NCBI GenBank assembly: GCA_963931865.1
Contig: OZ007512.1
Span: 7,124,208 to 7,188,207 of the forward strand
Length of the DNA: 64,000 bases
Reading direction: 5' to 3'
DNA from: Axinella damicornis
Lineage: Eukaryota; Porifera; Demospongiae; Axinellida; Axinellidae
The position numbers and the translations under genes were made by a program. Of the stretch, positions 39,492-50,289 are shown in pieces. The notes beneath the pieces were generated by a model. It was not told where the DNA came from. It ran no database searches and saw only the letters and a program-made list of their open reading frames with translations. The stretch's first letter is position 1, and every line of letters begins with the position of its first letter.

Positions 39492-42400
39492 ATGACCTCT
39501 GATGAGTCACTGTCTTCTACCACAATCCTCCCAAGCCAGCTCCGCCTAACTCCCCACACCACCTACTACAGCAGCTTCTTCCTGCTGAGAGCACCAGTCA
39601 CCATCAACGGCCAACCCGCTCAAGTTGGGTGCTCCAGTGAGGGAGAACTCACCCTCAGCTGCCGCTATCCCAGCCTCAGTCTCCCCCTCCACTCCGTCCG
39701 AGCCTCCCTGGAAGAGGTGGTGAAGACTTGTGGGGTCTCTCGAGTCGGTGATGTCCACTGCGAGGAAGTGCCACTGTTCCCAGTCTCCTTCTCATCTGAG
39801 CACAATCTGAGGAAATTTCTCATTAATAGAGGACCTGCTCAGCAGCAACTGGGGTCTCTATTCCCTGTGATGTTCCCCACTCATGGCCAGCAGCCCGGTA
39901 GTGACCAGCCCACCTCTGACCAGCAGCCCGGTAGTGTCCAGCCCACCTCTGACCAGCAGCTCGGTAGTGTCCCCACCTCTGACCAACAGCCCACTAGTGT
40001 CCAGCCCACCTCGGACCAGCTGCCTGCTAGCCGCCAACAGCCAGCTAGCTATCAGCTCCCCACTCATGTCCAGCTACAGCTGTTTCTTGTCCGTCCTGAT
40101 GCAGTGACGAAGGATGCCCGGGTGGTGGAAGTGACCCTGGAGAACCACTCTGCCTGCATGGCTCTCTTCAAGGAGAGTGAAATGTTTGACTACTGGTCCC
40201 TCTTTCGGGCGTACAGGACAAAGATCAAGGAGACACTCACTCAAGGTATAGGAGGCTTGTGTGTGTGAGTGTGATGTAACAAATTCCTAAGGTAACAAAC
40301 GGGTCAAGGGTTCGAAATCATGTCACAACATACATAATTTTTTGTTTAGAACCGGGTCGCTCAATGGACTTCTAAACCGACCTTGCAGCCTTAACATTAA
40401 TTTCAATGTGATTGGGTTTGTGACTGGTACATACTCAAAACTCACACATTTTCGGGATAAAAGTGTCAGAACAGATCCAGATTATTCACTAAAAGAGGTG
40501 TTGGTTACCAACCCTTTCCCAAGCTTGTTGACAATTGCACTGCTGCAGTGAAGGTTGACGATGGAATTGGGTCCAGGGAGGGTAGGTAAGTACACTATGC
40601 AGCTCATGAATATGCACTAGCTGTGCTATGACTATTCAGTGACATGCCTGGACTTGTGACTGTCAAAATAACTTGACTGACCAGTAGTGAAATTATGCTT
40701 TGTACCGGGCTTGCTGACGCGGCTTCTGCTTATATCTTGGAAGTATATATAACTGTGTTGGGAGCTACATACTGTATATTGGAAAACTTTGTTGTTAAAC
40801 TTGTAACATTTTGTGGTTTCTTTGTTGTTAAACTTGTAACATTTTGTGGTTTGTGTCGGCATGCGAAATGTAGTTTCGTGGTAAAAACAATGTTGAACTA
40901 TCACAGTCACTGCAGATGTGTGCATGTGTGTGACCATCCTTCCATGCAATAGAAAAGATCTGTGTCTCCTCCACCGTGGTGATCAAGGAATGAGCACACA
41001 AGTGCATGCAATCCTATATTAGTAGCTATCCGATAGGAAAACCTAGTAGGCCTGTTGTGCATGCAGCTGCACTCTTAGCAATTCCACTGATAGTAAATTC
41101 CACTGATGTACGGTTAACAATGTGCATTCCAGCAGATCACTGCTATAGGTCCTCCAGCATACATACAGATGGGTAAACAATTAGCTAAACTAAGTCATGT
41201 ACATAATTTAAGAAGTGAAGCTATACACGACATTTGTGGTTGTGTGCTCATTCCTTGATCACCATGGTGGAGAGGCATTGAGATGCAACTATGGTGACCA
41301 CAGCCTGGTTAAAACAACCTTCTCTATTTGCAGCGTAATTGCCAGGACATTTCTCCTATGGCCTGGGAATGAGGTTTATGGTAGATTGCTGCAGTTAATG
41401 AGTGCAGCTATAGGAAGGTAACTCCAGGTTGCACCACAGATAATAAATAAGTTTTGCTAAAATACCTCGTAGCGTGTTTATATGACCATTAGGAAATCTA
41501 TTATATTATTTAAAAAAATTAATAAGAGGCACACTCTCCTTTCTTCAGCTCAACTAACCATAAAAGATCTTGTCTGTGAGCTGCACGATGTCATCAGATG
41601 GTTCCAGCTGGGGATCTACCTGGACATCTCTCCACCTGAGCTGATGAAGATCAGGGCAGACCACAGGGAGAAGACAGAGGCCTGCAAGACCGAGATGCTT
41701 GTGACGTGGCTGAGGCAGACCAGGGAGGCCTCATGGTCCACTGTGGTCAGGGCTCTGGTGGGGATCAGGATGGCAGCCATCGCTCAGAAAGTCGCACTGA
41801 AATATGGTGAGCCAATAATATTCATGTGTGATCAACTTCTTGTGCTATGAGAGACCGACAATGTAAAGAGTGCTGCATGAATGATTGCACCAACCTAAAT
41901 TTAGGTAGTATTATAAAGTATTATTGTATACAGCAGTTCTCTGTAAGCTAGTAGGTTTAAACCTACTAGCTTACAGAGAACTGCTGTATACAATAATACT
42001 AGAGGCAAAAACTTTTCACCCAAAAATTAAAAAGGATTTAGTGATGGCTTGTTACATTCTCAAGCTCTTGAAAAAGCTATGAAACAAGGAGAATGCCATT
42101 AACCAGGCTCAGTCCCATCCCATTGAAAAATTAATAGGGATGGTTAATGGCACGAAATCGGAAATTTTGAGCGACTTTTTTCTCAACTCCCACGTACTCT
42201 CAGGTACGTTTGCGAGTGTTTTTGTGAATTGCTAGGCAGTATCATTCTGTCTGCATGCTTGGTTTGGGCTTCTTTGGCCGTTTTCCTGCTGGTGCATCAG
42301 TATGGTATTTCGAAATTTCCCTTGGCGATCCCTAAATAGAGAACGCTACTGCGTTCTCTGATACTTGATAGAGCACTAAGTAGAGTTTTGCCTCCAATTA

Positions 42401-45400
42401 TTGCTGGGCTTGTGGGTGGTCATGAATATCTCTATTGCAGGAAGGGGATCTCCATGTGTAACTTCTGTTGAATTATATTATGAAATTCCATCTCATTGCT
42501 CTTTCACATGTGCAGGAGTGGCAGTCCCGTCTGCAGTGGAGAGAAAGGAGCTACTGCAGTTCCCTGTTGTGAAAGAGGTACCTAGTGAACCTTGAACTCA
42601 TTAACGACACCATTTGTTCCCTTCTAAATAGATATTGTATACTTCCCTGCAGAAAGTGTCATCCTTCCAGTCTCAACTGCTCGGTCATGCTCAGCAGCAG
42701 AACCATGAACTGGAAGGGGATGACCAACGACTGAGTAGGATAAACCACGCCCTTGAGCAGGCTACAAATGGGAGAGTGTCTGCCAGAAGCAAACGACTTC
42801 ACACCAGACAGGAGGCTGGTGGTGCCTATGTGAGGGTGAAGGTGCTGCTGGAGAGAAGGAAGGAAGTGGAGAGGCAGCTACAGTTTCGGCAGAGGGAGCT
42901 GAGGTTTCTGCAGCAGTTGCAGGGACAACAGGGGGAGAGGGAGGAGGAGGAGAGGGAGAGGGAAGAGCTGAAGACTGTCTTGATGAGGAAAGATGCAGAA
43001 GTGAGGCAGTTGCAGGATCAGCTGAGGGAGGTGGAGAAGGAGTTGGGGGGTGCAAGGGAAGAGGCCTCCAGTTTGAGGGAGGAGCTCCAGAGGGTGACTG
43101 TTGAACTGGCAGAGCAGTCAGCAACCGTACGACAACTGGAGCGAGAAAGGGACAGGTTGGAGATCTACCTGGATAGGGAGAATAAGAAGGTGGAGATGCT
43201 ACTGGTTCAGAGTGCTGCTAGCTCCAAAGAGGCTCTTCAAAGGGAAATTAAGGTGCTTGTTCATTAATTTTGTAGCAAATCATGCACCCAACAAATTCAT
43301 ACACACTGAATTGGTTAGTGCACTAAATGTGGTCATCAATAGTGTATCAACTGTGTGTGCATATATCTTTTCAAGGATCAACTAGCGTCTGTGGAGGAGG
43401 AGTACAATGCAATACCAGGTTCTGAAGTTGTTGCCTTCAAGCAGACCATTGCAGAGAGGGAGAGGGAGATTGCAGAGCTTTCAGAAGAGCTGCAGACACT
43501 GCAAGCTCGACTGCAAGGGGTGAACAGGTGCCAATCGGAGGAGGAAGAGGAGGAGGAACTGCACAGGCTGACGGTGGAGACCTCAGAGCTGAGGGCCAAG
43601 TTGGTGGAGGCTGAGGATGAGAAACAAGAGGGGAAGAGACGGCTGGAGACTACCCACCGACAAATGGAGTCCTTCCAGCAGCTGATAGCAGAGCTCAGGG
43701 AGAAGAAATTTGCTGCATCTCAGGTAGTTTTAGAATGCGTGTCACATCATACATGTACCTGCTACCTGGCTCTTTGTTTCCCAAATCTCTCAACAAACAC
43801 GGTAGCCACAAATGCTGCCAGCTATTTCGAACTGTGTTTTGTGATAATTATGTGTGCCAAATCAAAAAGCCTGTGTGTGAGGTCAAACACATTCCATTAA
43901 TGGCAGCTCTCCGATCCTACTAATCTCATGAAATTTTATGAAATGATCATTACCAGATCGATGTGCAGTATTAGCTAGCTATAGAGTTATTGATGGTGAT
44001 GGTACTGACACCAAATGCGCACATCTTGGGTCGGAGAGATCAATCTGCTAGGAGACAAAACTTTGTGAAATTTAACAAGCATGTGAGATTGTTTACTTTA
44101 GATCTCATTGTTAGATAGTGGATAGGCAATCATTTTTTTATCCAGGAAGTACCCATGTATTGACATTCCCAGCCGGTTAGTACAGGACCTGGGAACGAGG
44201 CTACTGTTGATAGTTGTGGCACTGACAACTGCACTTTCTGGATCAGGGAGATCCAGTATCCCAATCTGCCTGAGATCAAATTTAACAAACTTGTGTAGTG
44301 AGTGACATTGTTTTAAATCACTCCTTAGGTCCCACTGTTAGATAATGGTAGGCGATCAGTTCGTATCCAGCATGTACCCATCTCATTATTATGAGCTGGT
44401 AACTATAGTGATTGTCTGTACGCAATGCAGGAGGTCACTAGAAATACGCAAATTTCAACTACTCCCTCCCTACCCCTCCCTCCCTACCCCTCCCTCCCTT
44501 ATTCAGCCGGATCCTCAGAAATGCACTGTGGTTGGGCAGGGCTTGGAGCTGGCAGAGACTGGTCAACAAGCTCACTTTGAAATCCACTTGGTGGACAAGG
44601 CTGGTGATCCCTGTACCACTGAACAGCAGGTCACTGCAGAGCTGAGGTCCCTCGTGGACAGCTCAGTCACCCCCGCCAGTGTAGCAGACAAGACCCCTGA
44701 CATTAATGAGGTTTCATACCAGCCTAACACACGAGGTCGACATGAGTTGAGTGTACGAGTGAATGATGTGCCAGTGCAGGGAAGCCCATTCCTAGTGTAC
44801 GCCAGGCAAGCTCCTCATCTACTGGGCAGGCCAGTCAGAGGCATCGAAGGACTTAATGATCCACGTATGGTTGCCACCACTGGGAGTGGAGAGCTCGTTG
44901 TTAGTGATGACCATAAAATCTCTGTAATCGGTAGAGATGGTGAGAGGATCAGGAGCATTGACACTACATCTGTTAGGTCAGGCATCAGAAGGTACAAGCT
45001 GGACCCATGGGGAGTTGCTGTTGACAAGGATAGCAACATTTATGTTACTGATATAGAATCGCATAGATTGTCCAAGTTTAACTCCGATGGAAAATTAGTG
45101 AAGTCAGTTGGTGGTGAGGGTGGCAGGACAGGACAGTTTCATTATCCCTATGGCATTGCACTCAGTCGTGACAACAAGCTCTTTGTCTGTGACTGCACCA
45201 ATCAAAGAATACAAGTATTTGGCACTAACCTGAAATTCGTCTTCTGTTTTGGCAAAGGAAGTGGTGTGAGTGAGATGAATTGGCCCTACGATCTCAGCTT
45301 TGACCCTGCTGGTAGTGTGTATGTTGCAGATAGTACCAACAATTGTGTTCAGGTGTTTTCCCGGAATAATGGAACATATCTGAGAACATTTGGTGTGTAT

Positions 45401-45643
45401 GGCAGTGGACCAGGTGAACTGTCTGTCCCAGTGGGTATCCATGTGGACCATGACTATGTCTATGTTGCTGAGGGGGGGAACAACCGCATATCGGCATTCC
45501 ACACATCAGGAGCATTCATCACCTCATTTGGCAGGTGGGGCAGTGGAGAAGGAGAATTGCACGGCCCACGTGGGATCACCACTGACCAGGATGGATTCCT
45601 GTATGTCTGTGACTCTATCAACAATCGCATTCAAGTGTTTTGA
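39492..45643 (+). CDS. Unit 3: intact Death domain - coiled coil - filamin - NHL protein
   Basis: Six exons: A 39,492-40,245; B 41,549-41,806; C 42,516-42,577; D 42,653-43,252; E 43,376-43,723; F 44,507-45,643. All introns are GT-AG; phases agree and no stop interrupts, giving 1,052 residues. About 1-251: N-terminal region of unknown fold with a 10-residue SDQQPGSVQPT-type repeat. About 252-337: Death domain (WFQLGIYLDISPPELMKIRA, WLRQTREASWSTVVRALVG). About 359-674: coiled coil (QREREEEEREREEL-like). About 675-775: filamin/ABP280 repeat (RGRHELSVRVNDVPVQGSPF). About 780-1,052: six NHL repeats (DSNIYVTD, NKLFVCDCTNQRIQVF, DGFLYVCDSINNRIQVF at the end). NHL propellers bind RNA or protein in TRIM-NHL proteins; Death domains recruit signalling partners. 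Neither a RING nor a B-box is encoded. Inference: a cytoplasmic sensor or scaffold, possibly in innate immunity. Confidence 0.88.
41917..42000. repeat. Perfect 84-bp palindrome, no spacer
   Basis: 42-base arms meet at GGTTT/AAACC (between 41,958 and 41,959); ends are AGTATTATTG / CAATAATACT. It lies in the unit 3 intron between Death exon B and exon C. Unit 1 has only one arm-like stretch (GAGAACTGATGTATACAATA at about 31,551). Confidence 0.95.
42001..42360. other. Unit 3-specific intron insertion
   Basis: About 360 bases directly after the palindrome are missing from the unit 1 intron, which passes straight to ACTTGATAGAGCACTAAGTA. The segment ends with a small hairpin, AGAGAACGC-TACT-GCGTTCTCT. 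No coding potential recognised. Confidence 0.6.
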
Positions 45644-45999
45644 ACATGTGGGTATGTATATATCAGTATAATATTGTTTGCCTTAATGTCATGCATATTA
45701 TGATCTCATGCTGTATGTTATACTATTATTATCACTGTTGTGGCAATTGTAGAACTCACAAGTCATAATTGATCCAATTATTAATTATTTTGTACAGGTA
45801 CAGATCATTGATCACTGATTTGTGTCAATACATAATTATACGGGGAAACCCCCTCTCACAGTAATCAGTTACAGACCAGAAAATTGCAAGTCATTAATTT
45901 GATAATGTACTCAATGGAATGGTGACTGTTGTCCTGGAAACTGTGGAGGATGTGTAGATGCACAGTCATGTCACTCTCTTGCCCAAAAATGAGAACTGC

Positions 46000-47460
46000 A
46001 CGTATACCTCAATGAACAGATATTGGTATTGGGAATGCTGCCAGGCAAGGCCAAGTTATACCTTAGCGTACCTCAGGTTTACTAGCTACCATCGTATGCC
46101 ACCTTTCTCTCCAGCATGCATATGGGCTGTGCAGTGAGACAAATTTAAAGGTGACAAACTTGCACTAGAATAGCATTTTATCCGAAGTCATTCAGGGTCC
46201 TCACAGATCTCGAGGAAACAAGGTATTCATCCCTACAATAAAACTGGCCCCAATTGATAGTAACCTGCGTTGGAGCGAAATCAATTCCCTATTCGCTAGG
46301 GACAAACTTTTGAGACTTTTGACTGCTGCCTTGTCTTGCTCCATTTATTCTCACTCTTCTGTCTATCTCTGCTTTGCACTTCTCTGTGCCTGTGGGCTGG
46401 CATATTATAATATTATCTATTAATGCATTTTGAGTGAAAGTAACTCCCATTGTTTGCACTTCTCTGTGCCACTACAGCCTCTGGCGTCTGAGCTGCCTTT
46501 TCTCTCTTTCTTGTTGCTCTGTTTTCCCTCCCCTCTGCCCCTCTCGCTCTCTGCCTATAGCCACTTCAGTTGCGTTCACTCCGTGCCTTTTTTGTCCGAC
46601 TCTGTTTGTCATATTCGGTGTCATTGCTGAACATGATCCACATGGCATGGTAAACTGTGAACAGGGAAAGAGTAATAATTTAGTGTATTATTATAATTAT
46701 AGATTACGTACAATTATTGTTAGTGAACTTCTGCTGGTATTGAGTTGAGTAAATCTTCACTTTCTCAATTTAAGTTAACGTGACAAGTCACCATAACTTC
46801 CTTGTCGGATCCCGTGCAGACTAGTTCTGTGGAGGTGGTAATACATTGAAATTACGGTGATCGTATATGGTCCAGTACTGGGAACGTAAGGACACAAACT
46901 GGTAGGCCTAGCTGCTCATTTATTATAATTATACTTGATTAGGGGATAGACTACTTGATTAGATTCTTGATGTAACGAATCGTCGCAAAGCTGATCCTCT
47001 AACACAAAACAACAAGAGCAGCAACCCATGCAAGTTATCCTTGTACTGTTAAGAGAACGTCAGTCTGGTATACAATAAGGCAGTGAATGCAACTTTTACC
47101 AATGAAGGAACCATAACTTTATCTGATAGTAAACTCAGATGAACTCTTCCAAAGGGTAGTTTAAAAAAAAATGGATTACTCAGCATTCATGTGCACTGCA
47201 TTGGTTAATAGAACCAATAGTACCAGATTATTTCACAAGTGTCTGAAACAATCACAAACAAAATTTTTCAAGGTACAACAAATGAAAGGGGTTCAGTGGA
47301 CATTATAAAACCTCACAGGGTTGTGAATGACAATAGATGATGAGTATTATGGTGAGGTTCCTCTCCATGGAAAACATGGTGGAAGACAGTATTTGACAAC
47401 TGGAATTACAGAGATAATAATTACAAAGACATGATCGTTACGTAGTTTAATCAGTATTAG
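46000..47460. other. Intergenic, no gene recognised
   Basis: Unit 3 homology ends near 45,958. An 18-base direct repeat TTTGCACTTCTCTGTGCC occurs at about 46,373 and 46,454. Nothing else supported. Confidence 0.4.
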
Positions 47461-47514
47461 TTAGAACTTGTCAGAAAATTCTGCAATTATTTCATCAAGC
47501 ACTTCATCACTATC

Positions 47515-49092
47515 TCATTTTGTTGTTAGTCTTTCTATCAACTTACATCGCAGATCAACATACTGTATTCTTGCATATAAATTATTTTGTTCATACAGTT
47601 TTCTGGCTTTTTCAAGACAATCCTTGGCCTCAGCATATTGCCTTTTCCATATATGCAAGTCGCAACAAGTACGATAGTGTTGTGCTGCATAAAAATTAAC
47701 ACGATCCGGCATTTCATCCAGTGACACCCTTCGAAGGCATTCCTCTGCCTTCTTGAGATCATCAGGACTGGGCCAAAACTCTTTAGGTGGGAGGTTATCT
47801 GATATCAGGGCTGATCTCAAGTGAAATGAAGCTTTTACTGAATGAAAACTGCAAATGACAGGTTTTTCATATTCTTCCATGTACTTTGCGTGTTGGAGGA
47901 GTAGGTCATATTCTTTCTCAATCGTATTATATTCTTCAGAAGAAAATGATCTAGGTGTACTAAACAGTCGACGGCGTTTTACCAGTACTTCTGTATGAAG
48001 TGTAAAAGCTGTTTCATTTGAAGGTGCAGCGTTAGACAACCTATCTTTGGCTTGTAACAGGTAGCACAGTGCTCGATCATCATCACGTTGGCCATACTGT
48101 ACGAATGCCAAGTGCCTTAGAACTCTTCCTTGTAACAGTAAGCCATTTTCACACTCCAGTTGTGTCGCTTTCTCCCAGGCAAGTTTGAGTACTTCTTCAG
48201 CAGGTTCATAACGTTTATGAACATGCTCAGATAAAGCTTTCCAGCATAGTGCAAAGACTTTGATGTCAGGACTGACACTTCTCTCTAGAATTATGTTGGA
48301 AAGATCCAGAATTTGCTCATGTTTGGGGGATAGATACAATTTTGTGAATAGCCTTTCCAGCTTGTGGTATCTTGCTGTTGCTAGTGGGCCACTGTACTTC
48401 AGAAGAGAAGGAGCTTTCATCATTACTTCTCCATGTCGATCTCTTACCTTCACGTCTCCTTGCTGGTCTTGGTCAATGATTTTCACAATGCACATGCGGT
48501 CTTCTGAGTGATACATATACTCCTCCCTTGCTGAGTCGGTTATGGGGTGATTGTCACAAACCATACCAGGTTGATGAAAACTGATGGTAAGTGGCAGTTT
48601 GCCTTGTGTGCATGTTTTTCTTTCAATGCGGAAAGGACGAGAACCATGTGCATTGGAAGACGGGACTTCCACACTAATGTAGGAGATTAATGTCTTGGAA
48701 CTGACTTCTGGAGGCTTCTCACCATGCAACAGCAGTTTACAGTCGAGGGTTTGTTGTGTTCCAGCATCCACAATAGTCACAATACCTGTAGGATCAATCG
48801 ATTCTTGCCCGTTCTCTTGACATAGGCTGCAGGAATGTTGCAGACTTCCAAGCTTCTCATATTTTTTGTCTGTATTTGTATCAGGCATTGACCTCTGTGT
48901 CAACCTGCACTTCTTGATGAATACTACTAGAGTAAGTGTACCAACTCCGGCAGCGATGCTGTATGGTGCCAGGCCGAGCTCCAGCTTCAACACATCCACA
49001 ACTGACAGCAGCAGCAGTGCAACACCAACTGAGCAACTTATGATCACCGAGTAAGTTCCTAAGAGAAATAGTACAACGCTTGTTGACAACAT
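47515..49092 (-). CDS. Single-exon membrane-anchored TPR-like protein, 525 residues
   Basis: Uninterrupted frame from ATG (49,092) to TGA (47,515-47,517). Two hydrophobic segments at the N-terminus, about residues 5-32 and 41-58, followed by a basic stretch (KKCRLTQR), suggest a hairpin anchor with the rest cytosolic. Residues about 230-520 are helical with TPR-like pairs, e.g. KALSEHVHKRYEPAEEVLKL, RALCYLLQAKDRLS, AEECLRRVSLDE and the last AEAKDCLEKARKLYEQNN. A region about 90-220 is rich in beta-type sequence and Cys (HSCSLCQENG). TPRs bind protein partners; no enzyme signature is visible and I do not recognise the family. After the TGA the same frame runs 17 more codons to TAA at 47,461 (DSDEVLDEIIAEFSDKF). 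No introns are needed, unlike the neighbouring family. Confidence 0.85.
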   Translation of the reverse strand: MLSTSVVLFLLGTYSVIISCSVGVALLLLSVVDVLKLELGLAPYSIAAGVGTLTLVVFIKKCRLTQRSMPDTNTDKKYEKLGSLQHSCSLCQENGQESIDPTGIVTIVDAGTQQTLDCKLLLHGEKPPEVSSKTLISYISVEVPSSNAHGSRPFRIERKTCTQGKLPLTISFHQPGMVCDNHPITDSAREEYMYHSEDRMCIVKIIDQDQQGDVKVRDRHGEVMMKAPSLLKYSGPLATARYHKLERLFTKLYLSPKHEQILDLSNIILERSVSPDIKVFALCWKALSEHVHKRYEPAEEVLKLAWEKATQLECENGLLLQGRVLRHLAFVQYGQRDDDRALCYLLQAKDRLSNAAPSNETAFTLHTEVLVKRRRLFSTPRSFSSEEYNTIEKEYDLLLQHAKYMEEYEKPVICSFHSVKASFHLRSALISDNLPPKEFWPSPDDLKKAEECLRRVSLDEMPDRVNFYAAQHYRTCCDLHIWKRQYAEAKDCLEKARKLYEQNNLYARIQYVDLRCKLIERLTTK

Positions 49093-49350
49093 AACCCCAG
49101 AAGATTAGTACTGAACACTCAGTAGCGTAATTGGGTCAATCATTCTTCATTAGTGAGGCAATGGGCCTTTTTACTGGTATAAGGGAGCCAGATTTAATAA
49201 AAAATTAATATTATTATGTGAACATTTCTACCCCACAAAGCTAGTACACTATACCTTTTGTTCCAGGAAAGTGCCCATGAATGCTCAAGCAAGCTAAATT
49301 AGGGTGGGAGGAAGTGCTTGAATGCCTCCGTAAATGTACCAGGCCCTCCC

Positions 49351-49386
49351 TAGCCTCGTTCCCAGGCTGGCCTGGGAATGAGGCTA
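49351..49386. mobile_element. 36-bp TAGYCTC micro-element nested in an older copy
   Basis: TAGCCTCGTTCCCAGGCT is followed at once by GGCCTGGGAATGAGGCTA. Flanks GGCCCTCCC (49,342-49,350) and GGCCCTCCA (49,387-49,395) match at 8 of 9. The surrounding ACCAGGCCCTCCC and GGGCGTGGGACTGGGAGCGA are from a larger element of the 2981-3376 type, so this is an insertion into a relative. Confidence 0.8.
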
Positions 49387-49871
49387 GGCCCTCCATGGGC
49401 GTGGGACTGGGAGCGAGGCTATTATAATGCTGCATCAGCAATTCGAAAGCTGTTACCTGAGTGTCCTTGTGGGGGGAAGTGAGGGGGAGATGTGGTCACC
49501 CTCTGAACAGTATCTGCAAGTTTCAGAGTGGGTTGAGGATGGGAGGGGTGGTCAGAGATACCATGGGGGGTGGAGGGGGGACCTACGAGGAGATAATGAA
49601 CATAAAATGCATGCAGCTGAATATAACGTTGTGTACTCAAGGGAATCACTGCCACGTAAACACCCATGGGAACAGATGGGGGTGTTTAAGGGTTGAGTTA
49701 GGCTGTTAGCACTGTCAAAGTTTTCAGACAGAAAGCTTTTTATCTCACAAGCTGCAAGTATAGTGATAGTTGTTGGTCATTTAAATTTGGTGTGAATCAG
49801 CTGGTGAAGGCATGGTTGGGGGTTAACCAGTTTGTTGAGTCCCTCAGTGGTAAAGTTGGCAAGCCCTTGTC

Positions 49872-50283
49872 TAGTCTCACGGGCCAGACGTTCGCGGCGC
49901 GCGGAGAGGGAAAAAGAAAGTCTGGTCACTTTAGACAGGTTTCCGTGGCATGGAGGAATTAAAAAACGTGACATCATATCAAAAGTCAAGAGGAAGGAAG
50001 TGTCTGCACTGCTGCTCTTCGACGTCGGCGATCAGCATTAAATGGTTGCGTGTTGTTCATGCCGTTCGCTTGCAACTCAAAGGCCATCTAACTCGCAAAT
50101 CTGTTCTTGTTCTCATTTGAATCTGTACGGATCATGTGAGCAAGGTAAATTTAATTATTGAACATTCTCCAATCTGATTGGTGCCGCCAACATTCCAGCG
50201 TTGTCCACGGAAACCTGTCTAAAGTGACCAGACGTTCTTTTTCCCTCTCCGCGCGCACCACGAACGTCTGGCCCGCGAGACTA
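49872..50283. mobile_element. TAGTCTCACGGGCC foldback MITE, 412 bp, 9-bp TSD (8/9)
   Basis: Left end TAGTCTCACGGGCCAGACG, right end CGTCTGGCCCGCGAGACTA. The arms extend about 85 bases (GGAGAGGGAAAAAGAA, TCTGGTCACTTTAGACAGG). Flanks GCCCTTGTC (49,863-49,871) and GCCCCTGTC (50,284-50,292). Same first seven bases and same duplication length as the TAGYCTCGTTCCCAG elements, but a different inner sequence. Confidence 0.85.
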
Positions 50284-50289
50284 GCCCCT

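Noticed and set aside
39492..45643. RING or B-box encoded within the intact family member
   Set aside because: No Cys/His zinc-binding spacing was found in the six exons or their introns.
45643..45958. Additional 3' exon after the unit 3 NHL exon
   Set aside because: The homologous block in unit 0 has no open frame shared with unit 3, so it looks like 3' UTR or spacer.
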